DNA of 64,000 nt, taken from assembly GCA_965200525.1 (NCBI GenBank), contig OZ241368.1, forward strand, positions 5,890,001 to 5,954,000, read 5' to 3'. A program made the position numbers and the translations under genes. This DNA comes from JANNPJ01 sp965200525. GTDB lineage: Bacteria > Actinomycetota > Actinomycetes > Actinomycetales > Kineosporiaceae. The notes under the pieces are model-generated. The model worked only from the letters and a program-made list of their open reading frames with translations, did not search any database and was not told the origin of the DNA. Positions within the stretch are counted from its first letter, which is position 1; every line of letters starts with the position of its first letter. Below, one piece after another: positions 15,240 through 24,606 of the stretch.

Positions 15240-16010
15240 GTGCCTGTCGCCGTTCGTGTCATCCCGTGCCTCGACGTCGACGCCGGCCGCGTCGTCAAAG
15301 GGGTCAACTTCGAGGGTCTGCGGGACGCCGGCGACCCGGTCGAGCTGGCCCGCCGGTACGACGCCGAGGGCGCCGACGAGCTGACCTTCCTCGACGTCAC
15401 GGCGTCCTCCAGCGGGCGGGAGACGATGTACGACGTCGTCGCCCGGACCGCCGAGCAGATCTTCATCCCGCTGACCGTCGGTGGTGGGGTCCGCTCGGTC
15501 GACGACGTCGACCGGCTGCTGCGGGCCGGGGCCGACAAGGTCGGGGTCAACACGGCCGCGATCGAGCGCCCCGAGCTGATCCGTGAGGTGGCCTACCGGT
15601 TCGGCGCCCAGGTGCTGATGCTGTCGGTGGACGCGCGGCGCTGCCTGCCGGGCACGGTCACCGCCTCCGGGTTCGAGGTGACGACGCACGGCGGCCGGCG
15701 GGGGACCGGGATCGACGCCGTCGACTGGGCCGCTCGCGGGGCCGAGCTGGGGGCCGGTGAGATCCTGCTCAACTCGATGGACGCCGACGGCACCAAGAAC
15801 GGCTTCGACCTGGAACTGATCCGGCGGGTCCGGGAGGAGGTCGGGGTGCCGTTGATCGCCAGCGGCGGGGCCGGCCTGGTCGAGCACTTCCCGCCGGCCG
15901 TCGCCGCCGGGGCCAACGCCGTGCTGGCGGCCAGCGTCTTCCACTTCGGCGAGCTGACCATCGGGGCGGTCAAGGAGTCGCTGCGCGGCACCGGCGTGCC
16001 GGTCCGCTGA
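15240..16010 (+). CDS. hisF: imidazole glycerol phosphate synthase, cyclase subunit
   Basis: Uses ammonia from HisH to close the imidazole ring in histidine synthesis, releasing AICAR. It is 256 aa, a TIM barrel. IPCLDVDAGRVVKGVNF carries the first catalytic Asp; LLNSMDADGTKNGFDLELI carries the second. VGGGVRSVDD and ASGGAG are the phosphate-binding loops. GTG 15240 is chosen because it gives the family start and sits 7 nt after TACGCT. HisH and HisA are not in the window. Confidence 0.96.
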   Translation: MPVAVRVIPCLDVDAGRVVKGVNFEGLRDAGDPVELARRYDAEGADELTFLDVTASSSGRETMYDVVARTAEQIFIPLTVGGGVRSVDDVDRLLRAGADKVGVNTAAIERPELIREVAYRFGAQVLMLSVDARRCLPGTVTASGFEVTTHGGRRGTGIDAVDWAARGAELGAGEILLNSMDADGTKNGFDLELIRRVREEVGVPLIASGGAGLVEHFPPAVAAGANAVLAASVFHFGELTIGAVKESLRGTGVPVR

Positions 16011-16064
16011 CCGGTTTCTCCCGGTACGCTGCTCATTCTCCTGACGACGAAGACGGTGAGTCGA

Positions 16065-17615
16065 ATGCCCAGCACCACCCGCGCCCGGATCGTGATCGGT
16101 GCCCTGACCGCGAGCGCCCTGCTGGCCGGGTCCCTGTCCGGGGCCCTGCCCGCGTCGGCGGCCGTCGCCGATCCGCCCCCCACGCCGACCGCCACGCCGA
16201 CCTCGACGGCCACCCCGACCGCGACTCCGACGGCCGGCCCGACCCTGAGCCCCGCCCCGCCGTCGGCCCCGGCCGCCGCGTCCTGCACGGCCGAGGTGCC
16301 CGAGGTCGGCAGCTTCGACCGCGGCTGGAGCCCGGATCTGGCCGTCGGCATCCCGCGGTTCGGCGGGGTCAGCGCGATCGACGTGCACTACTCCGGCCGC
16401 AACCCGCAGCGGCTGACCGACGAGACGCTGCCGACCACCCGGTACGGCTTCGGGGCGTCGCTCACCGCGATCGACGTGAACCACGACGGGTGCTCGGAGC
16501 TGATCGCCTCGATCGCCTACGCCAACGGTGCGCCCTCGGCGGTGGCGATCATCAACGGCGGCCCGACCGGGCTGGTCCAGTCCTCGCTGAAGGAGATCGA
16601 GTCTCCCACCGGCGACGAAGGTTTCGGAGCGACCCTGGCCTCCGCGCGCAACGGTGACCTGATCGACCTCTGGGTCGGCGCGCCCGACTCGAAGGTCGGC
16701 AGCGTCGTCCAGGCCGGCGCCGTCGAGCACTACACGGTGAGCACCAGGGGCACCGTGACCCTCGTCGGGCGGGTGACCGCGCGGTCCCTGGGCGGCACCG
16801 CGCACGCCTTCGCCCACTTCGGCTCGGTGCTCAGTGCCCGCAACGACGGTGTGGTGATCGGCGTGCCCGACGACCGGGTGTCGGGCCAGGCCGAGGCCGG
16901 CTCGATCTGGGTGGTCGGGCGCAGTTCGACCGGCGTCCAGATCGCCCGGCAGTGGACCCAGAACACCCCCGGGGTGCCGGACAAGGCCGAGGCTCACGAC
17001 CGGTTCGGCTCCGCGATCGCCGGGACCGGCACGATCATCGTGGGCACGCCGTACGAAGACATCGGCTCGAAGAAGAACACCGGCCTGGTGACGCTCATCG
17101 CGGCGTCCGGCAAGGTTCGCAACATCACCCAGAACAGCCCCGGCATCCCGGGCTCGAACGAGAGCACGGACCGGTTCGGGGCCGCGGTGGCCCAGGGCAC
17201 CTGGCTCAACTGCCAGGAGAGTGCCGACTTCGCCGTCGGCGCCCCGGGAGAGGACTTCGGCAAGGCCAAGGGGGCGGGGGCGGTCACGCTGCTGCCGTCG
17301 GCAGAGGGCTGCAAGGCGGTCTACCTGCGCCAGGGCAAGGGCCGGGCGCTCGGCGGCAAGGCCGAGACCGGTGACCACGTCGGCGCCACCCTGAGCACGC
17401 TGCGCGGTCGCGACGACTTCGACGAGGACGTCCAGGACAGCCTGATCCTCAGCGCGCCGGGGGAGGACCTCGGCGGGGCCAAGGACGCCGGCGTCGTCCT
17501 GGTCCGCCGGGGCCGCACGCTCACCTCGTACACCGACTCGGCCGGGCGGCACAGCGGCACCGACTACGGCAGCGTGCTGACGCATCCGGGGGCCGGCCCC
17601 ATGTTCACCGACTGA
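16065..17615 (+). CDS. secreted FG-GAP repeat protein
   Basis: Probable exported protein of 516 aa. The signal peptide covers ~30 residues, ending near ASAAVA, followed by a Thr/Pro-rich stalk (PTATPTSTATPTATPT). The body has integrin-alpha-like FG-GAP repeats, for example DRFGSAIAGTGTIIVGTPYE and DRFGAAVAQG, then FAVGAPGEDFGKAKGAGAVT. The repeats fold as beta-propeller blades in the family. Several PGED/PYED loops may bind calcium (inference). ATG 16065 follows GGTGAG at good spacing; GTG 16056 is an alternative. A TACGCT box lies at 16025-16030. Function unknown. Confidence 0.85.
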   Translation: MPSTTRARIVIGALTASALLAGSLSGALPASAAVADPPPTPTATPTSTATPTATPTAGPTLSPAPPSAPAAASCTAEVPEVGSFDRGWSPDLAVGIPRFGGVSAIDVHYSGRNPQRLTDETLPTTRYGFGASLTAIDVNHDGCSELIASIAYANGAPSAVAIINGGPTGLVQSSLKEIESPTGDEGFGATLASARNGDLIDLWVGAPDSKVGSVVQAGAVEHYTVSTRGTVTLVGRVTARSLGGTAHAFAHFGSVLSARNDGVVIGVPDDRVSGQAEAGSIWVVGRSSTGVQIARQWTQNTPGVPDKAEAHDRFGSAIAGTGTIIVGTPYEDIGSKKNTGLVTLIAASGKVRNITQNSPGIPGSNESTDRFGAAVAQGTWLNCQESADFAVGAPGEDFGKAKGAGAVTLLPSAEGCKAVYLRQGKGRALGGKAETGDHVGATLSTLRGRDDFDEDVQDSLILSAPGEDLGGAKDAGVVLVRRGRTLTSYTDSAGRHSGTDYGSVLTHPGAGPMFTD

Positions 17616-17632
17616 CCCACCGCGTGTCGGGC

Positions 17633-17666
17633 GCCGCATCCCTCGGTCTCGGCCGGGGGATGCGGC
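17633..17666 (+). terminator. hairpin after FG-GAP gene
   Basis: GCCGCATCCC (17633-17642) pairs with GGGATGCGGC (17657-17666), a 10-bp stem without a U-tract. A second imperfect hairpin (GGTCACCGGCC with GGCCGGGGTGACC, 17675-17706) follows before the next start codon. Confidence 0.55.
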
Positions 17667-17720
17667 ATAGTCCCGGTCACCGGCCGGGGGCCTGGCCGGG
17701 GTGACCACGGGGGTGGAGCA

Positions 17721-20108
17721 ATGGTGCCTCGGCACAAGGCATTTCGGCTCGGATCGGTCTTCACGGTCACGGCGATGGTCGGGCTCGGGTTCGGCCTGCC
17801 GACCGCCCCGGCCCAGGCCCGCCCGTCGGACACCGTGGTGCTGCCCGGTCACGAGGGCGCCACCGCTCTGACCCTGCTGGCCGCCTCGCCCCGGGGAGTT
17901 GTCGTCCGGCAGAGCGGTATTGCCGGTATCGACACGTTCGCCGGCAGCGCCAACCACTTCCTCAGCGGGGCCGAGGGTACCCAGCTGAGCCGCAGGCCCG
18001 CGATCGAGCCGACGATCACCGACAACGGCGGTTCGGTGCTCAGCGTCGTCGGCGGCACCCTGACCTGGTCCAAGCGGGTACTGCCGTTCGGCGGTCCCAA
18101 CCTGTACGTGGTGCACCGGACGGACGTGCGCACCGGCACGGATGTCGTCGACGGCCGGATGCCACCACCGATCGGCTTCACCGGCGCCGCCTGGCTGGCC
18201 ACGCAGCCGGCCAGCTTCACCACGTTCCCGTTGCCCCCGCCGGCGCTGCGGCAGTATCCGACCAGCCCCGCCCCGGGCGATCCCTCGACCTTGCTCCCGG
18301 CCACCGTGGTGCTCAGTCCGCTGGACAACGTGCAGGCCACGGCGACGGAGTCGGGCGCGGTGCTGTTGTCGTCGTTCACCGGGCCCGACCCCGGCCGGGT
18401 CTACCGGCTCGACCTGATCGACGTCGCCCACGGCACGGTCGAGAACCTGGTGACCGGCAGCACCGACCTCATCGGCTCGGTCGCGCTCAGCCCCGAGACC
18501 CTGGCCTGGACCACGCAGACCGGTGGCGGATTGCGGATCAGCCAGCGCCCGCGAGCCGGTGGCGCCGTCACGTCGTACCTGGAGAGCGACCCGCAGGCGA
18601 GCGGCGGCACCCTGCGCGCCGGAACGCAGCAGGTCGGCTACCTGGTCACCCCGGCCGCCCCGGCCGATCCGGCGGGCCCGGTGCTGCGGGTCGTGCCGGC
18701 CGGCGCCGCACCGGTGGTCCGGTCGGTCGCCCTGCCGCCCGGCAGTGACGGCCTGGCCGCCGTCGGCAACCGGTTCCTGACCGCGACCGGCACCACCCTG
18801 GCCACGGCCGGCGTCTACAGCGTCGGACCGTCCGGGCCGCCGGTCCGGACCGCCACCGTGCCCGCCCGGACCTACCCGATCCGGTCGCTGGCCCTCACCG
18901 GCGGGCGGATCTACTACACCGACGACTCCGACCCCACTCCGGCGTTGCCGAGCCGACCGGTCTGGTGGCGGCCGGTCTCCGACGGACGCCGGCCCACGCT
19001 CGGCCCCGAGTCGAGGTTCAGCCTCCGGTCGGCCGCGCCCAGCAACCCGGTTCCACTGCCGTCGATCGCGTTCTCGGCCGGCCGCGGGGCCATCGCGACC
19101 CCGCTCGACAACTCGGTGGAGCTGCTCGACTCCGGTGCCGTGGACGGTGCGATCCAGGAATCCGGGGCGCCGAACGTCTCGGGCCCCTACACCTTGCTCA
19201 ACGGCAAGGTCTACCGGCCTGACGGCGAGCGGATCTTCACCGAGCCGGCTGACGCCGAGGCCTTCGACCGGGCCGACGACATCTACGGGCACTCCGTGAT
19301 CTGGTCGCGGGTGCGGTCCAGCTCCGACAGCGGGCCGCAGGCCGAGGTCTGGGCCGACGACGTCGAGCAGGCCCAGCCGGTGAAGCTGGCCGATCCGGCG
19401 TCCTGCCCGGGTGCGCCGCCGGTCTCGATCTGGGGCACGACGGTGGCCTGGGGCAACTGCGGTGACCCGACGATCACGGTGCAGGCCCTGGGTTCGCCGG
19501 ACCGGCGGCTGGTGCCGACCGACCCGGACAGCCCGGTCTTCCGGCTGGTGCTGGCCGAGGGCACCCTGTTCTGGGCCGACGGTCAGGGCGAGCACCTGCT
19601 CGACCTGACCCGCGCCGACTCCTCCCCGGTGAACCTGACCGGCTCTGCTGACCAGGTCCTGATCGACAACCACGTGATCGCCCGGCTGGTGCGCGGCCCG
19701 CAGGGGCCGGACGCCGTCGAACTGACGCCGTTGCCGTTCACCGCCGCCTTCCGGCCGCGCCTGATCGGCGTGCTCGGCCCGCTCGGCTTCACCCCGGACG
19801 GCGACGGCCACGCCGACACGTGGACGCCCGAGTTCGACGTCACCAAGCCCCTGCGCAGCGTCGAGCTGGAGATCACCCAACTGACGGGCACGAAGGCGCT
19901 GCGCACGCTCAAGGCTGATGCTCCGGACGGCAGCATCCGCGGCCTGGCCTGGGACGGCCGGGACGCCAAAGGCCGGCCCCTGCCGGTCGGCACCTACCGC
20001 TGGATCCTGACCGGCCGGGCCGACGACGGCGACGGTCGCCTGATCGCCGCCGACGGAGGCCCGACGGTCACCGGCACGATCGAGATCGACGCCGTCCCCG
20101 GCGGTTGA
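17721..20108 (+). CDS. secreted beta-propeller protein with FlgD-like C-terminal domain
   Basis: Exported protein of 795 aa with a ~33-residue signal peptide (ending PAQARP). The middle resembles TolB/YVTN-type beta-propellers, with repeated strands such as LTGGRIYYTDDSD, HSVIWSRVRS and GTTVAWGNC. The last ~110 residues, from GFTPDGDGHADTWTP through LAWDGRDAKGRPLPVGTYRW, match the FlgD Ig-like fold often found at the end of secreted or surface proteins. No enzyme motif is seen. A GGGGTGGAG precedes the ATG. It follows the FG-GAP gene, so both may be surface propeller proteins. The 91 bp after it are a low-complexity CCCCGG-rich stretch. Confidence 0.85.
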   Translation: MVPRHKAFRLGSVFTVTAMVGLGFGLPTAPAQARPSDTVVLPGHEGATALTLLAASPRGVVVRQSGIAGIDTFAGSANHFLSGAEGTQLSRRPAIEPTITDNGGSVLSVVGGTLTWSKRVLPFGGPNLYVVHRTDVRTGTDVVDGRMPPPIGFTGAAWLATQPASFTTFPLPPPALRQYPTSPAPGDPSTLLPATVVLSPLDNVQATATESGAVLLSSFTGPDPGRVYRLDLIDVAHGTVENLVTGSTDLIGSVALSPETLAWTTQTGGGLRISQRPRAGGAVTSYLESDPQASGGTLRAGTQQVGYLVTPAAPADPAGPVLRVVPAGAAPVVRSVALPPGSDGLAAVGNRFLTATGTTLATAGVYSVGPSGPPVRTATVPARTYPIRSLALTGGRIYYTDDSDPTPALPSRPVWWRPVSDGRRPTLGPESRFSLRSAAPSNPVPLPSIAFSAGRGAIATPLDNSVELLDSGAVDGAIQESGAPNVSGPYTLLNGKVYRPDGERIFTEPADAEAFDRADDIYGHSVIWSRVRSSSDSGPQAEVWADDVEQAQPVKLADPASCPGAPPVSIWGTTVAWGNCGDPTITVQALGSPDRRLVPTDPDSPVFRLVLAEGTLFWADGQGEHLLDLTRADSSPVNLTGSADQVLIDNHVIARLVRGPQGPDAVELTPLPFTAAFRPRLIGVLGPLGFTPDGDGHADTWTPEFDVTKPLRSVELEITQLTGTKALRTLKADAPDGSIRGLAWDGRDAKGRPLPVGTYRWILTGRADDGDGRLIAADGGPTVTGTIEIDAVPGG

Positions 20109-20199
20109 CCTCGGCCCCGGCAACCCTGGCACCCCCGGTAGCCCCGCTAACCCCGGCACCCCGGTCCGGTGCCGGTGGCGGTGCGGTGGCGGAAACGAT

Positions 20200-20853
20200 T
20201 CAGACCTTGAGGGTCAGCCGCCGGAACTCGGCCACGGCCGCGTCCGGCCCCTCCACGTGCACGCGAGCCTGATCCTTGCGGCCGTATCCGTAAAGGGTCA
20301 GTTCAGCCGGCTCGCCGACCAGGGTGATCCCCTCGATCTCGGACCCGTCGGCGGCCGTCTTGCGAACCACCTGCTTGGTCCGCCCGTCCGGGCTGGCCAA
20401 CGTGACGCCGACCGGCGAGCGCCGGAACAGCATCCGGCCGAACGTCGAGATCGAGGCCCAGAGCGCGTCCTGGCGCTCGACCGGCAGGTCGCGGGCGGCC
20501 CAGCCGGGCCCGGCCCGGCGCACGTCCTCGCAGTGCACGAAGTGCTCGACCAGGTTGGCCCGGGCGTCCACCCCCGGCAGCGCCATCACACTGGTCCGGG
20601 GCGGGCCGGTCCGGATCGCGGTGACCAGATCGGCGTAGGGTCGGGTGGCGTACTTGCCGCGCACCCGGCTGCTCCAGCCGGCCAGGGCCGGCACCACCAC
20701 CCCGGCCGCGGCGTCCGGACGCCGTTCGCGACTGACCAGGTGAGCGGCCAGTTCGGTGGTGGTCCAGCCGTCACACAGGGTGGGGCGGTGCGGGCCGGCG
20801 GCGGTGAGAGCGTCGGCCAGGGCGGCGCGCTCGGCGGCGGAATGCGAAGGCAT
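20200..20853 (-). CDS. TIGR03085 family protein (DinB/maleylpyruvate isomerase-like)
   Basis: 217 aa with the actinobacterial TIGR03085 pattern: SAAERAALADAL, PTLCDGWTTTELAAHLVSRERRPDA and a later ANLVEHFVHCEDVRR. The helical bundle family is thought to bind a divalent metal through His residues (AAHL, EHFVH), and thiol-dependent roles are suspected for relatives. No specific reaction is established. ATG 20853 with GGTGAGGG upstream is preferred over an in-frame ATG at 20880. In Streptomyces a relative lies between hisF and hisI, matching the position here. Confidence 0.88.
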   Translation of the reverse strand: MPSHSAAERAALADALTAAGPHRPTLCDGWTTTELAAHLVSRERRPDAAAGVVVPALAGWSSRVRGKYATRPYADLVTAIRTGPPRTSVMALPGVDARANLVEHFVHCEDVRRAGPGWAARDLPVERQDALWASISTFGRMLFRRSPVGVTLASPDGRTKQVVRKTAADGSEIEGITLVGEPAELTLYGYGRKDQARVHVEGPDAAVAEFRRLTLKV

Positions 20854-20950
20854 TCCCTCACCTTGACATATACAGATCATCCCGACGAGAGCAGATGATC
20901 ACGGCTGCCCGTGATCATCTTCTCGTCCACCAGTCCCGGAGGTTTTCCGT

Positions 20951-22765
20951 ATGCCCGCGCGCCCCGAGGCCGACCGCTCCGTGATCCGCGGATTGCGGGT
21001 GGTCTGGAAAGGCGTGCGGCAGGAGCCGTGGATCTTCAGCATCTCGGTGATCGGGTCGGCGTTCTACGGCGTGGGGACGGCGGGCGGCGGCTTCCTGCTC
21101 GGCCGGATCACCGACCACACGCTGGCCCCGGCGTTCAAGGCCGGCCGGATCAGCTCCGGCGACCTGTGGCGGACCGGTGCGGCGCTGGCCGCGGTGGCCG
21201 TGATCACGGCGATCGGCGTGGTCGGTCGCCGGGCCGCGGCCGGCGTCACCCAGTACCGGCTCCAGGCTCGCTACCGGCGGGCCCTGACCCGGCAGTACCT
21301 GCGGCTGCCCTTGGAGTGGCACCACCGGCACCCGGCCGGCGAGCTGCTGTCCAACGCGAATGCCGACGTCGAGGCGACCTGGGCCGTGATGGCCCCGCTG
21401 CCGATGGCGATCGGCGTGATCGTGATGCTGTTCGTGGCCGCGATCGCGATGATTCTGGCCGATCCGGTGCTCGGTGCGGTCGGCCTGCTCGTGCTCCCGC
21501 TGGTGGTGCTGGCCAACATGGCCTATCAGCGACGGATGTCACCGGCCGTGATGGCGGCCCAGCGGCTGCGCGGCGAGGTGTCGACGGTCGCCCACGAGAG
21601 CTTCGAGGCGGCGTCCGTGGTGAAGAGCCTGGGCCGGGAGGCGGCCGAGACCGACCGGTTCGCGGTCACCGCCGACCACCTGCGGCACGCCAACGTGACC
21701 GCCGGCTCGCTGCGGGCCCTGTTCGACCCGGTGATGGAGGCGATCCCGACCCTGGGCACGCTCACCGTGCTGGCCGTCGGGGCCTGGCGGGTGTCCACCG
21801 GCGGCGCCGACACCGGGGACGTCGTCCAGGTGGCCTACCTGCTCAGCCTGGTCGCGTTCCCGCTGCGGGCGATGGGCTGGGTGCTCGGCGAGCTGCCGCG
21901 CACGGTGGTTGGCTGGCAGCGGGTCTCGGCCGTGCTGGAGGAGGACGGCGAGATGCCCTACGGCGATCAGCGGGTACCCGGCTCCGGACCGGTGGCCCTG
22001 GCGCTGGACGACGTCGGCTACGCGTACGTCGACGAGGCCGGCGAGCGGTATCCCGTGCTGGCCGGCGTCACCCTCGACCTGACCGCCGGGCGCACCCTGG
22101 CCCTGGTCGGCCCGACCGGGGCCGGCAAGACGACCCTGGCCACCCTGCTGGTCCGGCTGGTCGACCCGACCACCGGTGAGGTCCGGCTCGACGGCCTGGA
22201 CGTGCGCCGGTTGCGGGCCGGCGGGGTGGCCGAGGTGGCCGCGCTGGTGCCGCAGGGGACCTTCGTGTTCAACGACAGCGTTCGGGGCAACGTGGCCCTC
22301 GGCGCGCCGGAGATCACCGATGCCGAGGTGTGGCGGGCCCTGGGCGTGGCCCGGGCCGACGGTTTCGTCCGGGCCCTGCCGGCCGGCCTGGACACAGTGA
22401 TCGGCGAGCGCGGGGCCGACCTGTCCGGTGGGCAGCGGCAGCGGCTGGCCCTGGCCCGGGCGCTGGTCCGCCGGCCCCGGCTGCTGGTGCTGGACGACGC
22501 GACGTCCGCCATCGACCCGCGGATCGAGGCCGAGATCCTGGCCGGCCTGGGGGCTGCGGGGGAGGACGGCCCGGCCACCGTGGTGGTGATCGCCTACCGG
22601 CAGGCCACCATCGCCCTGGCCGACGAGGTGGCCTACCTGGAGAACGGCCGGATCCTGGACCGCGGCCGGCACGAGGACCTGATCGAGCGCAGCCCGGGGT
22701 ACCGGCGGCTGGTCACCGCCTACGAACACCGGGACGAGGACCTTCTGGAAGAGGTAGCACCGTGA
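20951..22765 (+). CDS. ABC exporter half-transporter with degenerate ATP site
   Basis: Membrane-plus-ATPase half-transporter of 604 aa. Six membrane helices lie in residues ~20-320, then the ATPase domain: Walker A GPTGAGKTTL, signature LSGGQRQR, Walker B LLVLDDATSAID. The catalytic Glu after Walker B is Asp (LDD), and the H-loop is IAYRQAT where IAHRLS is usual. This is the non-catalytic-site partner of a heterodimeric exporter. SD CGGAGG is 8 nt before ATG. Overlaps the partner gene by GTGA. Substrate unknown. Confidence 0.92.
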   Translation: MPARPEADRSVIRGLRVVWKGVRQEPWIFSISVIGSAFYGVGTAGGGFLLGRITDHTLAPAFKAGRISSGDLWRTGAALAAVAVITAIGVVGRRAAAGVTQYRLQARYRRALTRQYLRLPLEWHHRHPAGELLSNANADVEATWAVMAPLPMAIGVIVMLFVAAIAMILADPVLGAVGLLVLPLVVLANMAYQRRMSPAVMAAQRLRGEVSTVAHESFEAASVVKSLGREAAETDRFAVTADHLRHANVTAGSLRALFDPVMEAIPTLGTLTVLAVGAWRVSTGGADTGDVVQVAYLLSLVAFPLRAMGWVLGELPRTVVGWQRVSAVLEEDGEMPYGDQRVPGSGPVALALDDVGYAYVDEAGERYPVLAGVTLDLTAGRTLALVGPTGAGKTTLATLLVRLVDPTTGEVRLDGLDVRRLRAGGVAEVAALVPQGTFVFNDSVRGNVALGAPEITDAEVWRALGVARADGFVRALPAGLDTVIGERGADLSGGQRQRLALARALVRRPRLLVLDDATSAIDPRIEAEILAGLGAAGEDGPATVVVIAYRQATIALADEVAYLENGRILDRGRHEDLIERSPGYRRLVTAYEHRDEDLLEEVAP

Positions 22766-24606
22766 GCAGCACGATCGCCGGCCCGACGACGGGCCCGGCC
22801 GGTGGCCCCAAGCAGAGCGCCTGGGCCGTGCTGCGGCGCGGGGTACGGGTCTCGCCCGAGTTTGTCCGGGGGATCTGGGTCACGCTCGCGCTGTCGTTGC
22901 TGGCCACCTGCGGCCGGGTGGTGGTGCCGGTCACCGTGCAGCAGACCGTCGACCGCGGGATCACCGGGGACGGCGGTCCCCGGCCCGGTCTGGTCGTGAT
23001 GCTGGTGCTCGGCGCGGTGATCTGCGTGCTGGTCACGGCCGTCTCGTCGTACCTGAGCAACGTGCGGTTGTTCCGGGCCACCGAGGCCGGGCTGGCCACG
23101 CTGCGGGTGAAGGCGTTCCGGCACATCCACGACCTCTCGGTGCTGACCCAGAACAGCGAGCGCCGCGGTTCGCTGGTGGCCCGGGTGACCAGCGACGTCG
23201 ACACCATCTCGACCTTCGTCCAGTGGGGCGGCCTGCTGCTGGTGCTGTCGGCCGGCCAGTTGCTGGTCGCCACCGTGCTGATGGCGATCTACTCCTGGCC
23301 GCTGACCCTGCTGGTCTGGGCCTGCTTCCTGCCGCTGTTCTTCGTCGTGCGGCCGTTGCAGCGCCGGGTCGCGATCGCCTACGGCGTGGTCCGGGAACGG
23401 ATCGGCGAGATGCTCGGCGGGATCTCCGAGTCCGTGGTCGGCGCGGACACGATCCGGGCCTACGCCGTCCAGGAGCGGACCCAGCAGCGGATCGACGGCG
23501 CGATCGACCGGCACCGTTCGTCCGCGGTCCGGGCCCAACTGCTGGTGGCCGGCTCGTTCAGCGGCGGTGTGCTGATGTCCGGCCTGGTGGTGGCGGCCGT
23601 GGTGGTGGTCGGTGTCCGGCTCGGCGTCGGCGGCGGCGACGTCACCCTGGGCCGGCTGATCGCGTTCCTGTTCCTGGTCCAGTTGTTCACCACGCCGGTC
23701 CAGATGGGCACCGAGGTGCTGAACGAGCTGCAGAACGCCGCGGCCGGCTGGCGCCGGGTGCTCAGCGTGCTCGACACCCACGCCGACGTGGCCGACCCGG
23801 GCCCCGACGGCGTCGAGCTGCCCCGGGGCCCGATCGGCGTCCGGTTCGAGGGGGTGTCGTTCGCCTACCCGGACGGCCCGCCGGTGCTGACCGGCGTCGA
23901 CCTGAGCATCCCGCCCCGGGCCCGGGTGGCGATCGTGGGGGAGACCGGCTCGGGCAAGACCACGCTGGCCAAGCTCCTGACCCGGCTAATGGATCCGGAC
24001 ACCGGCCAGGTGCTGCTGGACGACGTCGACCTGCGCCGGATCCGGTTCGAGAACCTGCGCTCCCGGGTGGTGATGGTCCCGCAGGAGGGCTTTTTGTTCG
24101 ACCTCAGCCTGGCCGACAACATCGCCTGGGGCAGCTCGGGCGCCGACCGGGACGCCGTCCGGGCGGCGCTGGCCGAGTTGCGGCTGCTGGACTGGGCCGA
24201 AGGCCTGCCCCGTGGGCTGGACACCCCGGTCGGGCAGCGGGGCGAGTCGTTGTCGGCCGGGGAGCGGCAGCTGGTCGCGCTGGCCCGGGCCTACCTGGCC
24301 GACCCCGACCTGCTGGTGCTGGACGAGGCCACCTCGGCGGTCGACCCGGCCACCGAGGTGCGGCTACAGGCCGCGCTGGAAGGGGTCACCCGGGGCCGGA
24401 CGTCGGTCGCGATCGCCCACCGGCTGAGCACGGCTGAGGCGGCCGATCTGGTGGTGGTGGTCGACCGGGGCCGGGTGGTCGACGTCGGCCACCACGACCA
24501 GCTGCTCACTCGCTGCGGCGTCTACCAGGGGTTGTTCGCATCATGGCGAGCCCAGACCGCACAACCCGAGCCGACGACGCCGCGGTGGCCCGGCGGCGGC
24601 GCTTGA
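22762..24606 (+). CDS. ABC exporter half-transporter, catalytic partner
   Basis: 614 aa; six membrane helices, then an ATPase domain with Walker A GETGSGKTTL, Walker B LLVLDEATSAVD with the catalytic Glu, and H-loop IAHRLST. The signature is LSAGERQ rather than LSGGQ. The two defects fit together: this protein's LSAGE would face the upstream protein's Glu-less site, while the upstream LSGGQ completes this protein's active site. This is the TM287/288-like asymmetric layout. The 3' end overlaps the convergent sulfotransferase-like gene by 101 bp. Confidence 0.92.
   Translation: MSSTIAGPTTGPAGGPKQSAWAVLRRGVRVSPEFVRGIWVTLALSLLATCGRVVVPVTVQQTVDRGITGDGGPRPGLVVMLVLGAVICVLVTAVSSYLSNVRLFRATEAGLATLRVKAFRHIHDLSVLTQNSERRGSLVARVTSDVDTISTFVQWGGLLLVLSAGQLLVATVLMAIYSWPLTLLVWACFLPLFFVVRPLQRRVAIAYGVVRERIGEMLGGISESVVGADTIRAYAVQERTQQRIDGAIDRHRSSAVRAQLLVAGSFSGGVLMSGLVVAAVVVVGVRLGVGGGDVTLGRLIAFLFLVQLFTTPVQMGTEVLNELQNAAAGWRRVLSVLDTHADVADPGPDGVELPRGPIGVRFEGVSFAYPDGPPVLTGVDLSIPPRARVAIVGETGSGKTTLAKLLTRLMDPDTGQVLLDDVDLRRIRFENLRSRVVMVPQEGFLFDLSLADNIAWGSSGADRDAVRAALAELRLLDWAEGLPRGLDTPVGQRGESLSAGERQLVALARAYLADPDLLVLDEATSAVDPATEVRLQAALEGVTRGRTSVAIAHRLSTAEAADLVVVVDRGRVVDVGHHDQLLTRCGVYQGLFASWRAQTAQPEPTTPRWPGGGA

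Noticed and set aside
14622..20159. Very long minus-strand open frame (1845 codons) over hisF and the secreted protein genes
   Set aside because: Most of it is the GC-rich antisense shadow of real plus-strand genes with clear domains. Only the first-strand kinase at 14622-15215 shows a real fold and promoter.
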